A stretch of DNA of 64,000 nucleotides from assembly GCF_002080455.1 (NCBI RefSeq), contig NZ_CP020555.1, positions 5,058,501-5,122,500 of the forward strand, given 5' to 3'. The first letter of the stretch is position 1. Each line of letters opens with the position of its first letter. Positions 7,692 through 16,187 of the stretch are shown piece by piece. The notes under the pieces were generated by a model that searched no databases, was not told where the DNA came from, and worked only from the letters and a program-made list of their open reading frames with translations. The position numbers and the translations under genes are program-made. Source of the DNA: Streptomyces sp. Sge12. Its GTDB lineage: Bacteria > Actinomycetota > Actinomycetes > Streptomycetales > Streptomycetaceae.

Positions 7692-8225
7692 ATGGCCGGT
7701 CACGAATTCTCCGAACCCGCGGACCGCAAGCGCAAACGCGTCGCCGACCCCGCGTCGGCCGCCGATCTGCGCGCGGTGGAACAGACACGCACGCACTGCG
7801 ATCCGGCCTTCCGGCACGGGGTCGTTGTGGGATTCGACGGATCCACGTCGAGCGAGCGCGCGCTCGCCTATGCGATCGGCATGGCCCGTCGCTCCGGATC
7901 CGGTCTGATCATCGTCCATGTCGCCAACCGGCTGCCCACCACGGTGTGGGCCGGCTGCGAACCGCCCGTCTTCGTCGACGTGCCGGACCATCGGACCGAG
8001 GTGCTCGGGCTGGAACTCGCCTGCGCGGACTACCTGGCGGAAGTGCCGTGGATCCTGGTCGAGCGCGGTGGTGACATCTGCCATGAGCTGGAGGAGGTCG
8101 GCCGGGAGTATTCGGCCGACGCCATCGTGGTCGGCTCCACGCACGGGATCGTCGGCCGGATCTTCGGCTCGGTCGCCGGCCGCCTGGCCAAGCGCGCGCA
8201 GCGACCCGTCGTTGTCATTCCTTGA
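7692..8225 (+). CDS. Universal stress protein (UspA family)
   Basis: This 177-residue cytoplasmic UspA-fold protein probably binds ATP. After a charged N-terminal tail of about 40 residues comes VVVGFDGSTSSERALAYAIG, the first strand and helix of the fold. It ends with the glycine-rich segment GSTHGIVGRIFGSVAGRL and the final strand PVVVIP. I chose ATG 7692 (MAGHEF); the frame is open further upstream, but the residues there do not look conserved. Its TGA (8223-8225) lies within the end of the TnpB element, so the element seems to have been inserted exactly at the end of the coding frame. Confidence 0.8.
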   Translation: MAGHEFSEPADRKRKRVADPASAADLRAVEQTRTHCDPAFRHGVVVGFDGSTSSERALAYAIGMARRSGSGLIIVHVANRLPTTVWAGCEPPVFVDVPDHRTEVLGLELACADYLAEVPWILVERGGDICHELEEVGREYSADAIVVGSTHGIVGRIFGSVAGRLAKRAQRPVVVIP

Positions 8226-8420
8226 CTGCTCCCCTCCCTGACGGGAGGGGATTCCTGGCTCACGCAGCCTCCCGGGGCGGCGCCCCGGGAGGTCTTCCGC
8301 GATCAGCACCAGCCGGGGTCAGGCCTGCCCGGACGAGCATCACGCGTGCGGAGTTCTTGTCCCGTGGGGACACGGCTCCGCACGCGGTGCAGGTGTAGGT
8401 GCGCTCTCCCAGCGGCAGTG
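8223..8420 (-). ncRNA. Candidate omega (reRNA) guide RNA of TnpB
   Basis: TnpB nucleases use an RNA that covers the 3' end of tnpB plus the right end of the element and extends into flanking DNA as guide. Here that interval holds two stable hairpins: CCTCCCGGGGC (8268-8278) with GCCCCGGGAGG (8282-8292), and CCCCTCCC (8231-8238) with GGGAGGGG (8243-8250). The guide would begin just beyond the end on the minus strand, inside the 3' end of the stress-protein gene. The 5' limit is a guess. Confidence 0.4.
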
Positions 8421-9492
8421 CGTGCTTGGCTCTCGCTCCGCACTGCGCGCAGTCCATCGTGGTGTGCGCGGGGTGCACCAGGTGCATGGCGCGTCCGTGC
8501 TTGCGGCCCATTTCGATCAGGGCCTTTTTGGTGGCGCCGATGGCGGCGTCGGCTGCCTTCCTGGCCATGGTGGTCTTCGCGAGGAACTTCGGCCGGAAAT
8601 CCTCCACCGCAAGGGCATCGTGGTCGCGCACCACCGACTTGGCCCACTTCCGGGCTGCATCCTGCCGCTGCCGGGCGACCTTCTTGTGGAGCTTGGCGCG
8701 CTGTCTCTTCGCCGTGCGGTGGCCCTTGGACGCGGCCCGCCCTCTCTCGGGCTTCCGGCGGGCCATCATGCGGTCGTACCGGGTCAGCTTCGCGGCAGCC
8801 TTCCTGCCGTGCTCGGCGTGCGGCAGATCGTGATGGTCACTGGTGGTGGTCGCGGTCTCGCGCACGCCCCAGTCGATACCGATGACCTGTCCGGTTGCAG
8901 GCAGCAACTCGGTTTGGGCCGGGACGACGAATGAGCAGTACCAGTGTCCGAGGCTGTCCTGATGGACGCGCACGCTGGACGGGTCGGCGGGCAGCTCCCG
9001 CGACCACACCACCGTCAGGATGATGCCCCCGGCCAGGTGCAGAGTGCCGTTCTTCAGGCGGAAGCCACGCTTTGTGTAATTCAGCGACGGGGCGCCCTCA
9101 CGCTTCTTCCTGTACTTGGGCATCCCGGCCCGACGTGCCATGGGTAGGCGGTCCTTGATGTCCTTCTGCGCCTTGGCCCTGGACCTGCCGAAGTCACGTA
9201 CCAGCTGCTGCTGCGGGACCGAGGCGCCTTCTCTCAGCCAGGCGTTGGCCTTCCGGGCCTCGGTCAGCATTCTGTCGAGTTGCGCCGGACCGCAGGTGCG
9301 CTTGTCCATGCCGTCGGCCTTGGTCATGTTCCATGCGTGGACTTGCTTGGACTTGGCCACGCACTCGTTCCAGATCCACCGGATTCGGTCCCACTCGTCC
9401 AGTAGGGAGGCACGGGCAGTGGATGACACCCGAAGCCTGAAGGTGTATCGGGCGAAATGCCCGGCATCCTCGGCCCTTCCTGGTGTCGTCAT
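8260..9492 (-). CDS. tnpB: RNA-guided nuclease TnpB
   Basis: This intact 410-residue TnpB is an ancestor-type relative of Cas12. RuvC residues are all present: D207 in GIDWGV, E297 in AVEDF and D378 in SPRDKNSAR. The zinc ribbon has four cysteines (C348, C351, C368, C371). An N-terminal helical region contains the conserved segment NECVAKSKQVHAWN. The ATG at 9492 fits the family N-terminus. TnpB proteins cut DNA at the empty donor site under guide-RNA control, promoting retention of the element. There is no frameshift or missing catalytic residue, so activity is plausible. It lies between a stress-protein gene and a membrane-protein gene. Confidence 0.93.
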   Translation of the reverse strand: MTTPGRAEDAGHFARYTFRLRVSSTARASLLDEWDRIRWIWNECVAKSKQVHAWNMTKADGMDKRTCGPAQLDRMLTEARKANAWLREGASVPQQQLVRDFGRSRAKAQKDIKDRLPMARRAGMPKYRKKREGAPSLNYTKRGFRLKNGTLHLAGGIILTVVWSRELPADPSSVRVHQDSLGHWYCSFVVPAQTELLPATGQVIGIDWGVRETATTTSDHHDLPHAEHGRKAAAKLTRYDRMMARRKPERGRAASKGHRTAKRQRAKLHKKVARQRQDAARKWAKSVVRDHDALAVEDFRPKFLAKTTMARKAADAAIGATKKALIEMGRKHGRAMHLVHPAHTTMDCAQCGARAKHALPLGERTYTCTACGAVSPRDKNSARVMLVRAGLTPAGADRGRPPGAPPREAA

Positions 9493-9694
9493 GACGCGAC
9501 CGTAAAGCCGTGCCCTTCACGAGCCACCCGTATTTCGCGACGTTCCCTCGAACGAGTGGCCGACCCGGTCGGTCGCACGCCGTTGTCATCCTGTGACCCT
9601 TTGTTAAGTCGCTTGTGCGGTTGTGCCCCCGTGTAAAGGGTAGATAAATGCTGCTGGGACGCAGCAAACAACTGCAGATCGAAGGGAGCCCGCC

Positions 9695-10261
9695 GTGGAC
9701 AATGGTGTCTCTGCGGGAAGCACGGCCTCGACTTCGACCCTGGGGAACATAGCCCTGGGTCTCACCCTTCTCGCATTCGGTATCGGCCACACCGGTGTCA
9801 TCGACGGTGTGTCCGCTGCCAACTCCGTGTCGCTCGCGATGTACGTCGGCGGCGCGGCCCTCTTCCTCCTCGGGCTCCTCGAGTACCGCGGCGGCAACGG
9901 GTTCAACGGCACCGCGTTCGCGGGCCTCGGCATCTTCTGGTTCACGTGGGCCAAGGGTGCGGGCGGTTCGGTCTCCGACGAAGCCGCCGGAACGTTTCTT
10001 GTCCTGTTCGCGATGCTCGCGCTGACCCTCACGGTCGCCGCCGCGAGCGGTCTGTTCAGCCAGGGCGTCTACGCCCTGCTGACCCTGTCGCTGCTCCTGC
10101 TGGCCATCGGCGCCTTCGTCGACAACGGCGCGCTCGCCAAGGCGGGCGGCTGGGTCGCCGCGGTGACCGGACTGCTGGCCTGGTACGGGGCGACCGCGGC
10201 GCTGGCGCACTGGCCGATGGCCTTCGGCAAGGCCCGGCACGGGGCGGTCGCCGCGAGCTGA
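9695..10261 (+). CDS. GPR1/FUN34/YaaH-family membrane protein
   Basis: This 188-residue protein has six hydrophobic helices and no signal peptide, the size and topology of the YaaH (SatP) acetate/succinate channel family. The usual family motif near the N-terminus (NPAPLG) is replaced by STLGNIALGL, so transport substrate is uncertain. Translation starts at GTG 9695 with GAAGGGAG upstream. The gene is followed by the large hairpin at 10291-10343. Confidence 0.75.
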   Translation: MDNGVSAGSTASTSTLGNIALGLTLLAFGIGHTGVIDGVSAANSVSLAMYVGGAALFLLGLLEYRGGNGFNGTAFAGLGIFWFTWAKGAGGSVSDEAAGTFLVLFAMLALTLTVAAASGLFSQGVYALLTLSLLLLAIGAFVDNGALAKAGGWVAAVTGLLAWYGATAALAHWPMAFGKARHGAVAAS

Positions 10262-10290
10262 GCGGCGGCGGGACACACGGCACCACCGCA

Positions 10291-10343
10291 CCACAGCGGA
10301 GAACCACCGTGCGCACACCGCGCACGGGGGTTCTCCGCTGTGG
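10291..10343. terminator. Bidirectional terminator between the yaaH-like gene and glmS
   Basis: CCACAGCGGAGAACC (10291-10305) pairs perfectly with GGTTCTCCGCTGTGG (10329-10343), and an inner stem CCGTGCGC/GCGCACGG continues it around an ACACC loop. Two convergent genes end on either side. Confidence 0.9.
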
Positions 10344-10352
10344 GGACGTCGA

Positions 10353-12170
10353 TTACTCGACGGTGACCGACTTCGCCAGGTTGCGCGGCTTGTCGATGTC
10401 CCGGCCCATGGCCAGGGCCGTGTGGTACGCCAGCAGCTGGAGCGGGATGCCCATCAGGATCGGGTCCAGCTCGTCCTCGTTCTTCGGCACCACGATGGTG
10501 TGGTCCGCCTTCTCCTGCTCGCGGTGGGCGACCGCCAGGATCCGGCCGCTGCGGGCCTTGATCTCCTCCAGCGCCGCCCGGTTCTTCTCCAGCAGGTCGT
10601 CGTCCGGGACGATCGCGACCGTCGGCAGCGAGGGCTCGATCAGGGCGAGGGGGCCGTGCTTGAGCTCGGAGGCCGGGTAGGCCTCGGCGTGGATGTAGGA
10701 GATCTCCTTCAGCTTGAGGGAGGCCTCCAGCGCCACCGGGTAGCCGCGCACCCGGCCGATGAACATCATCGACTTGGCCTCGGCGAACTCGGCCGCGAGC
10801 TTCTTGATGTCCTCTTCGCCGTCGAGGATCTCCTGGATCTGCGCGGGCAGCTTGCGCAGGCCCTCGATGATCCGCTTGCCGTCGGTGACCGAGAGGTCCC
10901 GGATGCGGCCCAGGTGCACGGCGAGCAGCGCGAAGGCCACGACCGTGTTGGTGAAGCACTTGGTGGAGACGACGCAGACCTCGGGGCCGGCGTGCACGTA
11001 CACGCCGCCGTCGGCCTCGCGGGCGATGGCGGAACCGACCACGTTGACCACGCCGAGGACGCGGGCGCCCTTGCGCTTGAGCTCCTGCACCGCCGCGAGC
11101 ACGTCGTACGTCTCGCCCGACTGGGAGACCGCGATGTAGAGGGTGTCGGGGTCCACGACCGGGTTGCGGTAGCGGAACTCGGAGGCCGGCTCGGCGTCCG
11201 CGGGGATGCGGGCCATGCCCTCGATGAGGCCGGCGCCGATGAGGCCCGCGTGGTACGAGGTGCCGCAGCCCAGGATCTTGACCCGGCGGATGCCGCGCGC
11301 CTCGCGCGGGTCCAGGTTCAGGCCGCCCAGGTGCACGGTGTTGAAGCGGTCGTCGATCCGGCCGCGCAGCACGCGGTCGACCGCGTCGGGCTGCTCGGAG
11401 ATCTCCTTGTGCATGTAGGTGTCGTGACCGCCCATGTCGTACGAGGCGGCCTCCCACTCCACGGTCTCCGGGGTGGCGGTCGTGGTCGCACCGCTGGTGG
11501 TGTAGGTGCGGAAGTCGTCGGCCTTCAGGGTGGCCATCTCGCCGTCGTCGAGGGTGACGACCTGGCGGGTGTGGGCGACCAGCGCGGCGACGTCCGAGGC
11601 GACGAACATCTCCTTCTCGCCGATGCCGAGGACGACCGGGGAGCCGTTGCGGGCGACGACGATGCGGTCGGCGAAGTCGGCGTGCATGACGGCGATGCCG
11701 TAGGTGCCCTCGATCGCCTTGACGGCCTCGCGGACCTTGTCCTCCAGGGACTCGGCCTCGGAGCGGGCGATCAGGTGGACGATCACCTCGGTGTCGGTCT
11801 CCGAGACGAAGACGACGCCCTCGGCCTCCAGCTTGGCGCGCAGCTCGGAGGCGTTGTCGACGATGCCGTTGTGGACGACGGCGACCTTGTTCTCGGCGTC
11901 CAGGTGGGGGTGCGAGTTGATGTCGCTCGGGGCGCCGTGCGTGGCCCAGCGGGTGTGGGCGATGCCGGTCGTGCCGGCGAAGCGCTTGGGGACGCGGGAC
12001 TCCAGCTCGCGGACCCGGCCCTTGGCCTTGACCACCTTGAGGGTGGAGGCCTTCGGGCTGTTCACGACGATGCCCGCGGAGTCGTAGCCGCGGTACTCCA
12101 GCCGCTGCAGACCTTCGAGCAGCAGCGGTGCCACGTCACGCTTGCCGATGTAACCGACGATTCCGCACAT
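10353..12170 (-). CDS. glmS: Glutamine-fructose-6-phosphate aminotransferase
   Basis: GlmS makes glucosamine-6-phosphate from fructose-6-phosphate and glutamine, the first step toward peptidoglycan amino sugars. The 605-residue protein begins MCGIVGYIG, so Cys2 is the N-terminal nucleophile of the glutaminase domain (about 1-220). Two SIS sugar-isomerase domains follow, with GCGTSYHAG and SQSGETYD, and it ends DKPRNLAKSVTVE as the family does. AGGAGGGG lies before the ATG. The leader before the gene is only 65 bases, and I see no glmS ribozyme. The nearby hexosaminidase gene and DasR-like site fit a GlcNAc-linked neighbourhood. Confidence 0.96.
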   Translation of the reverse strand: MCGIVGYIGKRDVAPLLLEGLQRLEYRGYDSAGIVVNSPKASTLKVVKAKGRVRELESRVPKRFAGTTGIAHTRWATHGAPSDINSHPHLDAENKVAVVHNGIVDNASELRAKLEAEGVVFVSETDTEVIVHLIARSEAESLEDKVREAVKAIEGTYGIAVMHADFADRIVVARNGSPVVLGIGEKEMFVASDVAALVAHTRQVVTLDDGEMATLKADDFRTYTTSGATTTATPETVEWEAASYDMGGHDTYMHKEISEQPDAVDRVLRGRIDDRFNTVHLGGLNLDPREARGIRRVKILGCGTSYHAGLIGAGLIEGMARIPADAEPASEFRYRNPVVDPDTLYIAVSQSGETYDVLAAVQELKRKGARVLGVVNVVGSAIAREADGGVYVHAGPEVCVVSTKCFTNTVVAFALLAVHLGRIRDLSVTDGKRIIEGLRKLPAQIQEILDGEEDIKKLAAEFAEAKSMMFIGRVRGYPVALEASLKLKEISYIHAEAYPASELKHGPLALIEPSLPTVAIVPDDDLLEKNRAALEEIKARSGRILAVAHREQEKADHTIVVPKNEDELDPILMGIPLQLLAYHTALAMGRDIDKPRNLAKSVTVE

Positions 12171-12235
12171 ACGGTTTAGCCCCTCCTGAGGTTCGGTTCG
12201 TGTACCCGCCCGCAGCCGCCTCCGCGGCCGCCGGC

Positions 12236-12511
12236 TCAGCCGTAGACGATGCGGCGCAACTGCCGGAGCGAGAGCTCCGGCGGCGCCACGGCGCGGTGCG
12301 GCAGTTCGGCCGCGATCCGCTCGAAGATCTCCGCGTTGACCGCTCCGCCGGACTGCAGTTCCCGGTGGCGGCGGCGGACGAACTCCTCGGTCGTCTCGTC
12401 GAAGTAGGCGAGCACGTCCAGTACCACCCGGGCCGCTTCGCCGCGCTGCAGCGCGGTGCTGCGCACCAGGTGGTCGACGAGGTCGTCATGCGACGGGCGG
12501 CGATCGAGCAT
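12236..12511 (-). CDS. Conserved hypothetical protein, 91 residues
   Basis: I do not recognise a family. The product is 91 residues, acidic/basic mixed and mostly helical by appearance, with the stretch ARVVLDVLAYFDETTEEFVRR and no membrane segment or signal peptide. It lies 65 bases upstream of glmS on the same strand, so the two may be co-transcribed. No ribosome-binding site is visible before ATG 12511, which suggests a leaderless message or translation from the hairpin-containing leader at 12548-12573. Confidence 0.65.
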   Translation of the reverse strand: MLDRRPSHDDLVDHLVRSTALQRGEAARVVLDVLAYFDETTEEFVRRRHRELQSGGAVNAEIFERIAAELPHRAVAPPELSLRQLRRIVYG

Positions 12512-12547
12512 TCGTAGATATTGGCGGCTAACGGCGGTGAACGCAAA

Positions 12548-12573
12548 GATCCTGCCCGTTTTCGGGCAGGATC
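12548..12573. other. Perfect hairpin in a divergent promoter region
   Basis: GATCCTGCCCG (12548-12558) and CGGGCAGGATC (12563-12573) form an 11-bp stem with a TTTT loop. It looks like a terminator, but both neighbouring genes point away from it. It could attenuate the leader of the 91-residue gene, whose start is 37 bases away. Confidence 0.7.
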
Positions 12574-12576
12574 CAC

Positions 12577-12590
12577 CTGGTCTGGACCAG
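12577..12590. promoter_or_regulatory. DasR responsive element (dre)
   Basis: CTGGTCTGGACCAG has perfect 6-bp arms and matches the DasR consensus core TGGTCTAGACCA at all but one position. DasR is the GntR-family sensor of glucosamine-6-phosphate. The site lies about 95 bases before the hexosaminidase start and is expected to repress it, and possibly the divergent 91-residue gene. Confidence 0.85.
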
Positions 12591-12684
12591 AAGGGGGCTC
12601 GGCGTGCCCCTCCTTCGGATGATTTCCGCCCGGTCCGGAAGACCGCAGCGGACGGGACGTCCCACTTGGCCTATACCTGTGCGC

Positions 12685-14277
12685 ATGAGAGTCCTGCGAC
12701 GTACGCTCGGCGCCCTCCTCGCCCTCGGTGCGACCCCGGCCCTGCTCACGGCCTGCACCTCCGCCCACGGTGACGACTCCCGGCCCGGTGACGATCCGCC
12801 GGCGGCCCTCACCCCCTTCGAACGGCTGCTGCCGGCACCCCTCTCCGCGCGGGCCGCGGGCCCCGGGTACGCCTTCGGGGCGGGCACGGTCATCCGTACC
12901 GGCCGCGGCAGCGGCGAGGAGGTCCGCCGGGTCGGCGAACTCCTCGCCGAGCAGCTGCGCGGCCCGAGCGGGCTGCCGCTGCCCGTGGTCGACGGGGCGC
13001 AGGGCGACGGGATCCGGCTCCGGCTCGACGAGGGCGCGCAGGGGGTGGGTGACGAGGGGTACCGGCTGGAGTCGGACCCGAGCGGGGTCACCCTCACCGC
13101 GCGGACGCCGGCCGGGCTGTTCCACGCGGGGCAGACGCTGCGCCAGCTGGTGCCGGTGGCCGGCCCGGGGACGGTGCCGGGCGGCACGGTCACCGACCGG
13201 CCGCGTTTCGCCTACCGGGGGGCGATGGTCGACATCGCGCGGCACTTCTTCACGGTGGAGCAGGTGAAGAGGTACGTGGACCAGCTCGCCCAGTACAAGG
13301 TCAACACCCTGCACCTGCACCTGACCGACGACCAGGGCTGGCGCCTCGCGGTCGACTCCTGGCCGCGGCTGGCGCAGTACGGGGGCGGCAGCGAGGTCGG
13401 CGGCGGGCCCGGCGGCCACTGGACGAAGGACGAGTACCGCGAGCTGGTGGCCCACGCGCAGCAGCGGTACGTGGACGTGGTCCCCGAGATCGACATGCCC
13501 GGGCACACGAACGCGGCGCTCGCCTCCTACGCCGAGCTGAACTGCGACGGGAAGGCACCGGAGCGGTACACCGGCACCAAGGTGGGCTTCAGCTCGCTGT
13601 GCGTGGCGAAGCAGCGGACCTACGAGTTCATCGACGAGGTGCTCGGCGAGCTGGCGGAGCTGACCCCCGGCCGCTACCTGCACATCGGCGGCGACGAGGC
13701 GCACGCGACCCCGGCGGCGGACTACGCGGCCTTCATGGACCGGGCGCAGGAGGTGGTGGGGCGGTACGGGAAGACGGTGGTGGCCTGGCACCAGCTCGCG
13801 GCGGCCCGTCCGGCACCGGGAGCGGTGCTCCAGTACTGGGGGCACGACCGGACCGCGGCCGCGGACAAGGCCGCCGTGGTGGCGGCGGCGAAGGCCGGGC
13901 ACCCGCTGATCCTGTCGCCGGCGGACCGGCTGTACCTGGACATGAAGTACGACCCGGCGACGAAGCCGGGCCTGGCGTGGGCGGGGTACGTCCCCGTGCA
14001 GCGCGCCTACTCCTGGAACCCGGGGGCGTATCTGGCCGGGGTCCCGGAGTCCGCGGTCCTGGGGGTGGAGGCGCCGCTGTGGACGGAGACCGTCCAGACG
14101 CGGGCGCAGTGGGAGGAGCTGGCCTTCCCAAGGGTCCTGGGCCTGGCGGAACTGGGCTGGTCCCCGGCCTCCGCGCTCGACTGGACCGCGTACAGCCGGC
14201 GGCTGGCCGCTCAGGCGCCCCGGCTGGACGCGCAGGGCATCGGCTTCTTCCGGGCGCCGGAGGTGCCCTGGCCGTAG
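12685..14277 (+). CDS. Secreted GH20 beta-N-acetylhexosaminidase lipoprotein
   Basis: This 530-residue enzyme releases N-acetylglucosamine from chito-oligosaccharides outside the cell. A lipoprotein signal peptide ends LLTACTS with Cys24 as the lipid site. A GH20b-like N-terminal domain leads into the TIM barrel, with the catalytic pair Asp337-Glu338 in HIGGDEA; HLHLTDDQGWR and PEIDMPGH are further family motifs. ATG 12685 was chosen because the signal peptide starts there, although the frame is open to 12604. No ribosome site is visible, and TATACC lies just upstream, so the message may be nearly leaderless. The dre site ties it to DasR control of chitin use. Confidence 0.92.
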   Translation: MRVLRRTLGALLALGATPALLTACTSAHGDDSRPGDDPPAALTPFERLLPAPLSARAAGPGYAFGAGTVIRTGRGSGEEVRRVGELLAEQLRGPSGLPLPVVDGAQGDGIRLRLDEGAQGVGDEGYRLESDPSGVTLTARTPAGLFHAGQTLRQLVPVAGPGTVPGGTVTDRPRFAYRGAMVDIARHFFTVEQVKRYVDQLAQYKVNTLHLHLTDDQGWRLAVDSWPRLAQYGGGSEVGGGPGGHWTKDEYRELVAHAQQRYVDVVPEIDMPGHTNAALASYAELNCDGKAPERYTGTKVGFSSLCVAKQRTYEFIDEVLGELAELTPGRYLHIGGDEAHATPAADYAAFMDRAQEVVGRYGKTVVAWHQLAAARPAPGAVLQYWGHDRTAAADKAAVVAAAKAGHPLILSPADRLYLDMKYDPATKPGLAWAGYVPVQRAYSWNPGAYLAGVPESAVLGVEAPLWTETVQTRAQWEELAFPRVLGLAELGWSPASALDWTAYSRRLAAQAPRLDAQGIGFFRAPEVPWP

Positions 14278-14293
14278 GGGGAGGAAGAGCGAG

Positions 14294-14337
14294 GGCGTGA
14301 CCGCGAAGAGGGCCAGTCAGGGCTTCGCGGTCACGCC
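14294..14337 (+). terminator. Terminator after the hexosaminidase gene
   Basis: GGCGTGACCGCGAAG (14294-14308) pairs perfectly with CTTCGCGGTCACGCC (14323-14337), just after the hexosaminidase stop. Confidence 0.85.
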
Positions 14338-14353
14338 GTCGGTTCTCGGGGGT

Positions 14354-14400
14354 GGGGCGGGGGAGGCGTCGAGGGACCGTATCGATGCCTCCCCCGCCCC
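14354..14400 (-). terminator. Terminator after desD
   Basis: A 19-bp stem (14354-14372 with 14382-14400) with one G-T wobble and a 9-base loop lies next to the desD stop codon. It separates the des operon from the convergent hexosaminidase gene. Confidence 0.85.
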
Positions 14401-14405
14401 GTGTG

Positions 14406-16187
14406 TCACCGCCGGGCGAAGGCCGCGACGGGGTTCTTGAGGTTGCCGATCAGCTGGAGGGCCGCAGCCGGGTCGGCGAGGTCGACCATCTGCTTGTTGT
14501 TGCGCAGCTGGAGGCGGTTCAGGCAGGACAGCTGGAACTCCTGCGCGAAGAGGTCGTACCGCTCGAAGCGCTCCGCGAGCTGCGGCATCGAGTCCTGGTA
14601 CTCGTGGCCGCAGTCCGCGACCGCCTGCCAGAAGGTGTCCTCCTCGCAGATGCCCTCGTCCGCGAGGATCGCGCCGAGGAAGCGGAAGAAGCAGTCGAAG
14701 ACGTCGGTGAAGATCGACAGGAGCTTCATGTCCTCGGGGATGTCCGCCCGGACCCGCTCGACCGCGGGCGGCAGCACCGCGTCCGCGTCCATGATGACGA
14801 TCTCCTCGGCGATGTCCTTGAAGATCGCCCGCTTCACCAGGCCGCCCTCGATGACGAGGATGGTGTTCTCGCCGTGCGGCATGTACGCGAGGTCGTACTG
14901 GTAGAAGCAGTGCAGCAGCGGCACCAGGTAGGCGCGCAGGTAGTGGCGCAGCCACTCGGCCGGGGTCAGGCCCGACTCCGCGATCAGCGCGCCGACGAAG
15001 GACTTGCCCTCGGCGTCCACGTGCAGGAGCGAGGCCATCGTGGCGAGGCGCTCGTCGCCCTCGATCCGGTTGACGGGCGACTCGCGCCACAGCGCGGCCA
15101 GCATCTTGCGGTACGGGGAGTACCGGTCGGTGGCGCGCTCGTACTGGCGGTGGTGGTAGCCGATCGCCGCGCGTTCGCGGATGATCGAGAAGTCCACCGA
15201 CTTCAGGGTCTCGTCGCCCTCGATCAGCTGGTGCAGCCAGTCGTTGATGGCCGGGGTGGCCTCCATGTAGGCGGCCGACAGGCCTCGCATGAAGCCCATG
15301 TTCAGGACCGAGATGGCGGTCTTGACGTAGTGCTTGCGCGGCGCGCTCCGGTTGAAGAACGTGCGGATCGACTGCTGCGCGAGGTACGCGTCCGGGCCCT
15401 CGCCCAGCAGCACCAGGCGGCGGTTCGCGATCTCGGCCGCGAAGGTGACCGTGGTCTTGTTCCACCACTGCCAGGGGTGCACGGGGAAGAGGTGGAAGTC
15501 GGCCAGGTCCAGGCCCAGCGCGGTCATCCGCTCGGCGAAGACGCCGATGGTCTCGTCGCCGAGCTCCTCGCGCATGAAGGAGTCGTGGTCCAGGCCGGCG
15601 CCCGCGGTGAAGGTGGAGACGTCCTTGCGGGCGGCGACCCACACGAGGTGGACGGGGCTGGCGGCCTCCGGGGCGTACGAGAGGTACTCGTGCACGCCGA
15701 AGCCGAGCCGGCCGTTGTTCGCGACGAAGCAGGGGTGGCCCTCGGTCATGCCCGTCTCGATGTCCTGGAAGGAGGACTTCGCGAGGACGTCGGAGGAGAC
15801 CTGCGGCTTCGTGTACTTGTAGCCGGTGCCGGCCAGGGTGGAGGAGATCTCCTCCAGGTAGACGGGCAGCACCTCCGGGCTCAGCCCCAGGGTCTCGCGC
15901 AGCTCGATGTGGAAGTCGAGGGCGTCCAGCTCCAGCTCGGCGCCGTCCCGGTGGCGGGTGATGGAGGCCTCGTCGACCGACCAGTGGTCGAGGGCGTGCA
16001 GGACCGCCTTGAAGCGGTACTCGACGCAGGAGTCGTCGCTGCGGACCGCGTACCAGGAGTCCCCGAGGGGCTCGGGGGTCAGCAGGCGCTCGTGGGAGAA
16101 CTCGGCGAGGCCCTTGCGGACCAGGGCGCGGTTGGCGCGGGCCCACAGCTCGGGGGAGAGGTGGGCGACGGCGTCGGCGAGGCTCAT
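14406..16187 (-). CDS. desD: Desferrioxamine synthetase DesD (NIS synthetase)
   Basis: DesD joins and cyclises N-hydroxy-N-succinyl-cadaverine (or acetyl variants) into desferrioxamine E or B with ATP. The 593-residue protein is an IucA/IucC-family NRPS-independent siderophore synthetase, with the N-terminal catalytic domain and the C-terminal FhuF-like iron-transporter region. The segment HPWQWWNKTTVTFA is typical. Start ATG 16187 (MSLADAVAHLSP) overlaps the desC stop as ATGA; the longer open frame upstream is only desC read in another frame. It is the last gene of desABCD and is followed by a strong terminator. Confidence 0.95.
   Translation of the reverse strand: MSLADAVAHLSPELWARANRALVRKGLAEFSHERLLTPEPLGDSWYAVRSDDSCVEYRFKAVLHALDHWSVDEASITRHRDGAELELDALDFHIELRETLGLSPEVLPVYLEEISSTLAGTGYKYTKPQVSSDVLAKSSFQDIETGMTEGHPCFVANNGRLGFGVHEYLSYAPEAASPVHLVWVAARKDVSTFTAGAGLDHDSFMREELGDETIGVFAERMTALGLDLADFHLFPVHPWQWWNKTTVTFAAEIANRRLVLLGEGPDAYLAQQSIRTFFNRSAPRKHYVKTAISVLNMGFMRGLSAAYMEATPAINDWLHQLIEGDETLKSVDFSIIRERAAIGYHHRQYERATDRYSPYRKMLAALWRESPVNRIEGDERLATMASLLHVDAEGKSFVGALIAESGLTPAEWLRHYLRAYLVPLLHCFYQYDLAYMPHGENTILVIEGGLVKRAIFKDIAEEIVIMDADAVLPPAVERVRADIPEDMKLLSIFTDVFDCFFRFLGAILADEGICEEDTFWQAVADCGHEYQDSMPQLAERFERYDLFAQEFQLSCLNRLQLRNNKQMVDLADPAAALQLIGNLKNPVAAFARR

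Larger units (their letters stand above)
8223..9580 (-). mobile_element. TnpB-only IS200/IS605-type element
   Basis: The element consists of tnpB (8260-9492) and short non-coding ends. No tnpA transposase is present, so it is non-autonomous, the IS1341-like arrangement. The right end carries the typical subterminal hairpin CCCCTCCC-TGAC-GGGAGGGG (8231-8250). The boundaries are approximate: the right end is set at the TTGAC next to the hairpin, and the left end from a CGTTGTCAT sequence that occurs on both flanks (8210-8218 and 9581-9589). Confidence 0.6.

Noticed and set aside
10422..12179. 585-residue frame opposite glmS
   Set aside because: Same GC-bias shadow pattern, with no recognisable domain and a strong conserved gene on the other strand.
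12171..12235. glmS ribozyme or riboswitch before glmS
   Set aside because: The gap is only 65 bases and contains an ordinary ribosome site. No ribozyme core is visible, and GlmS control of this kind is a Firmicutes feature.
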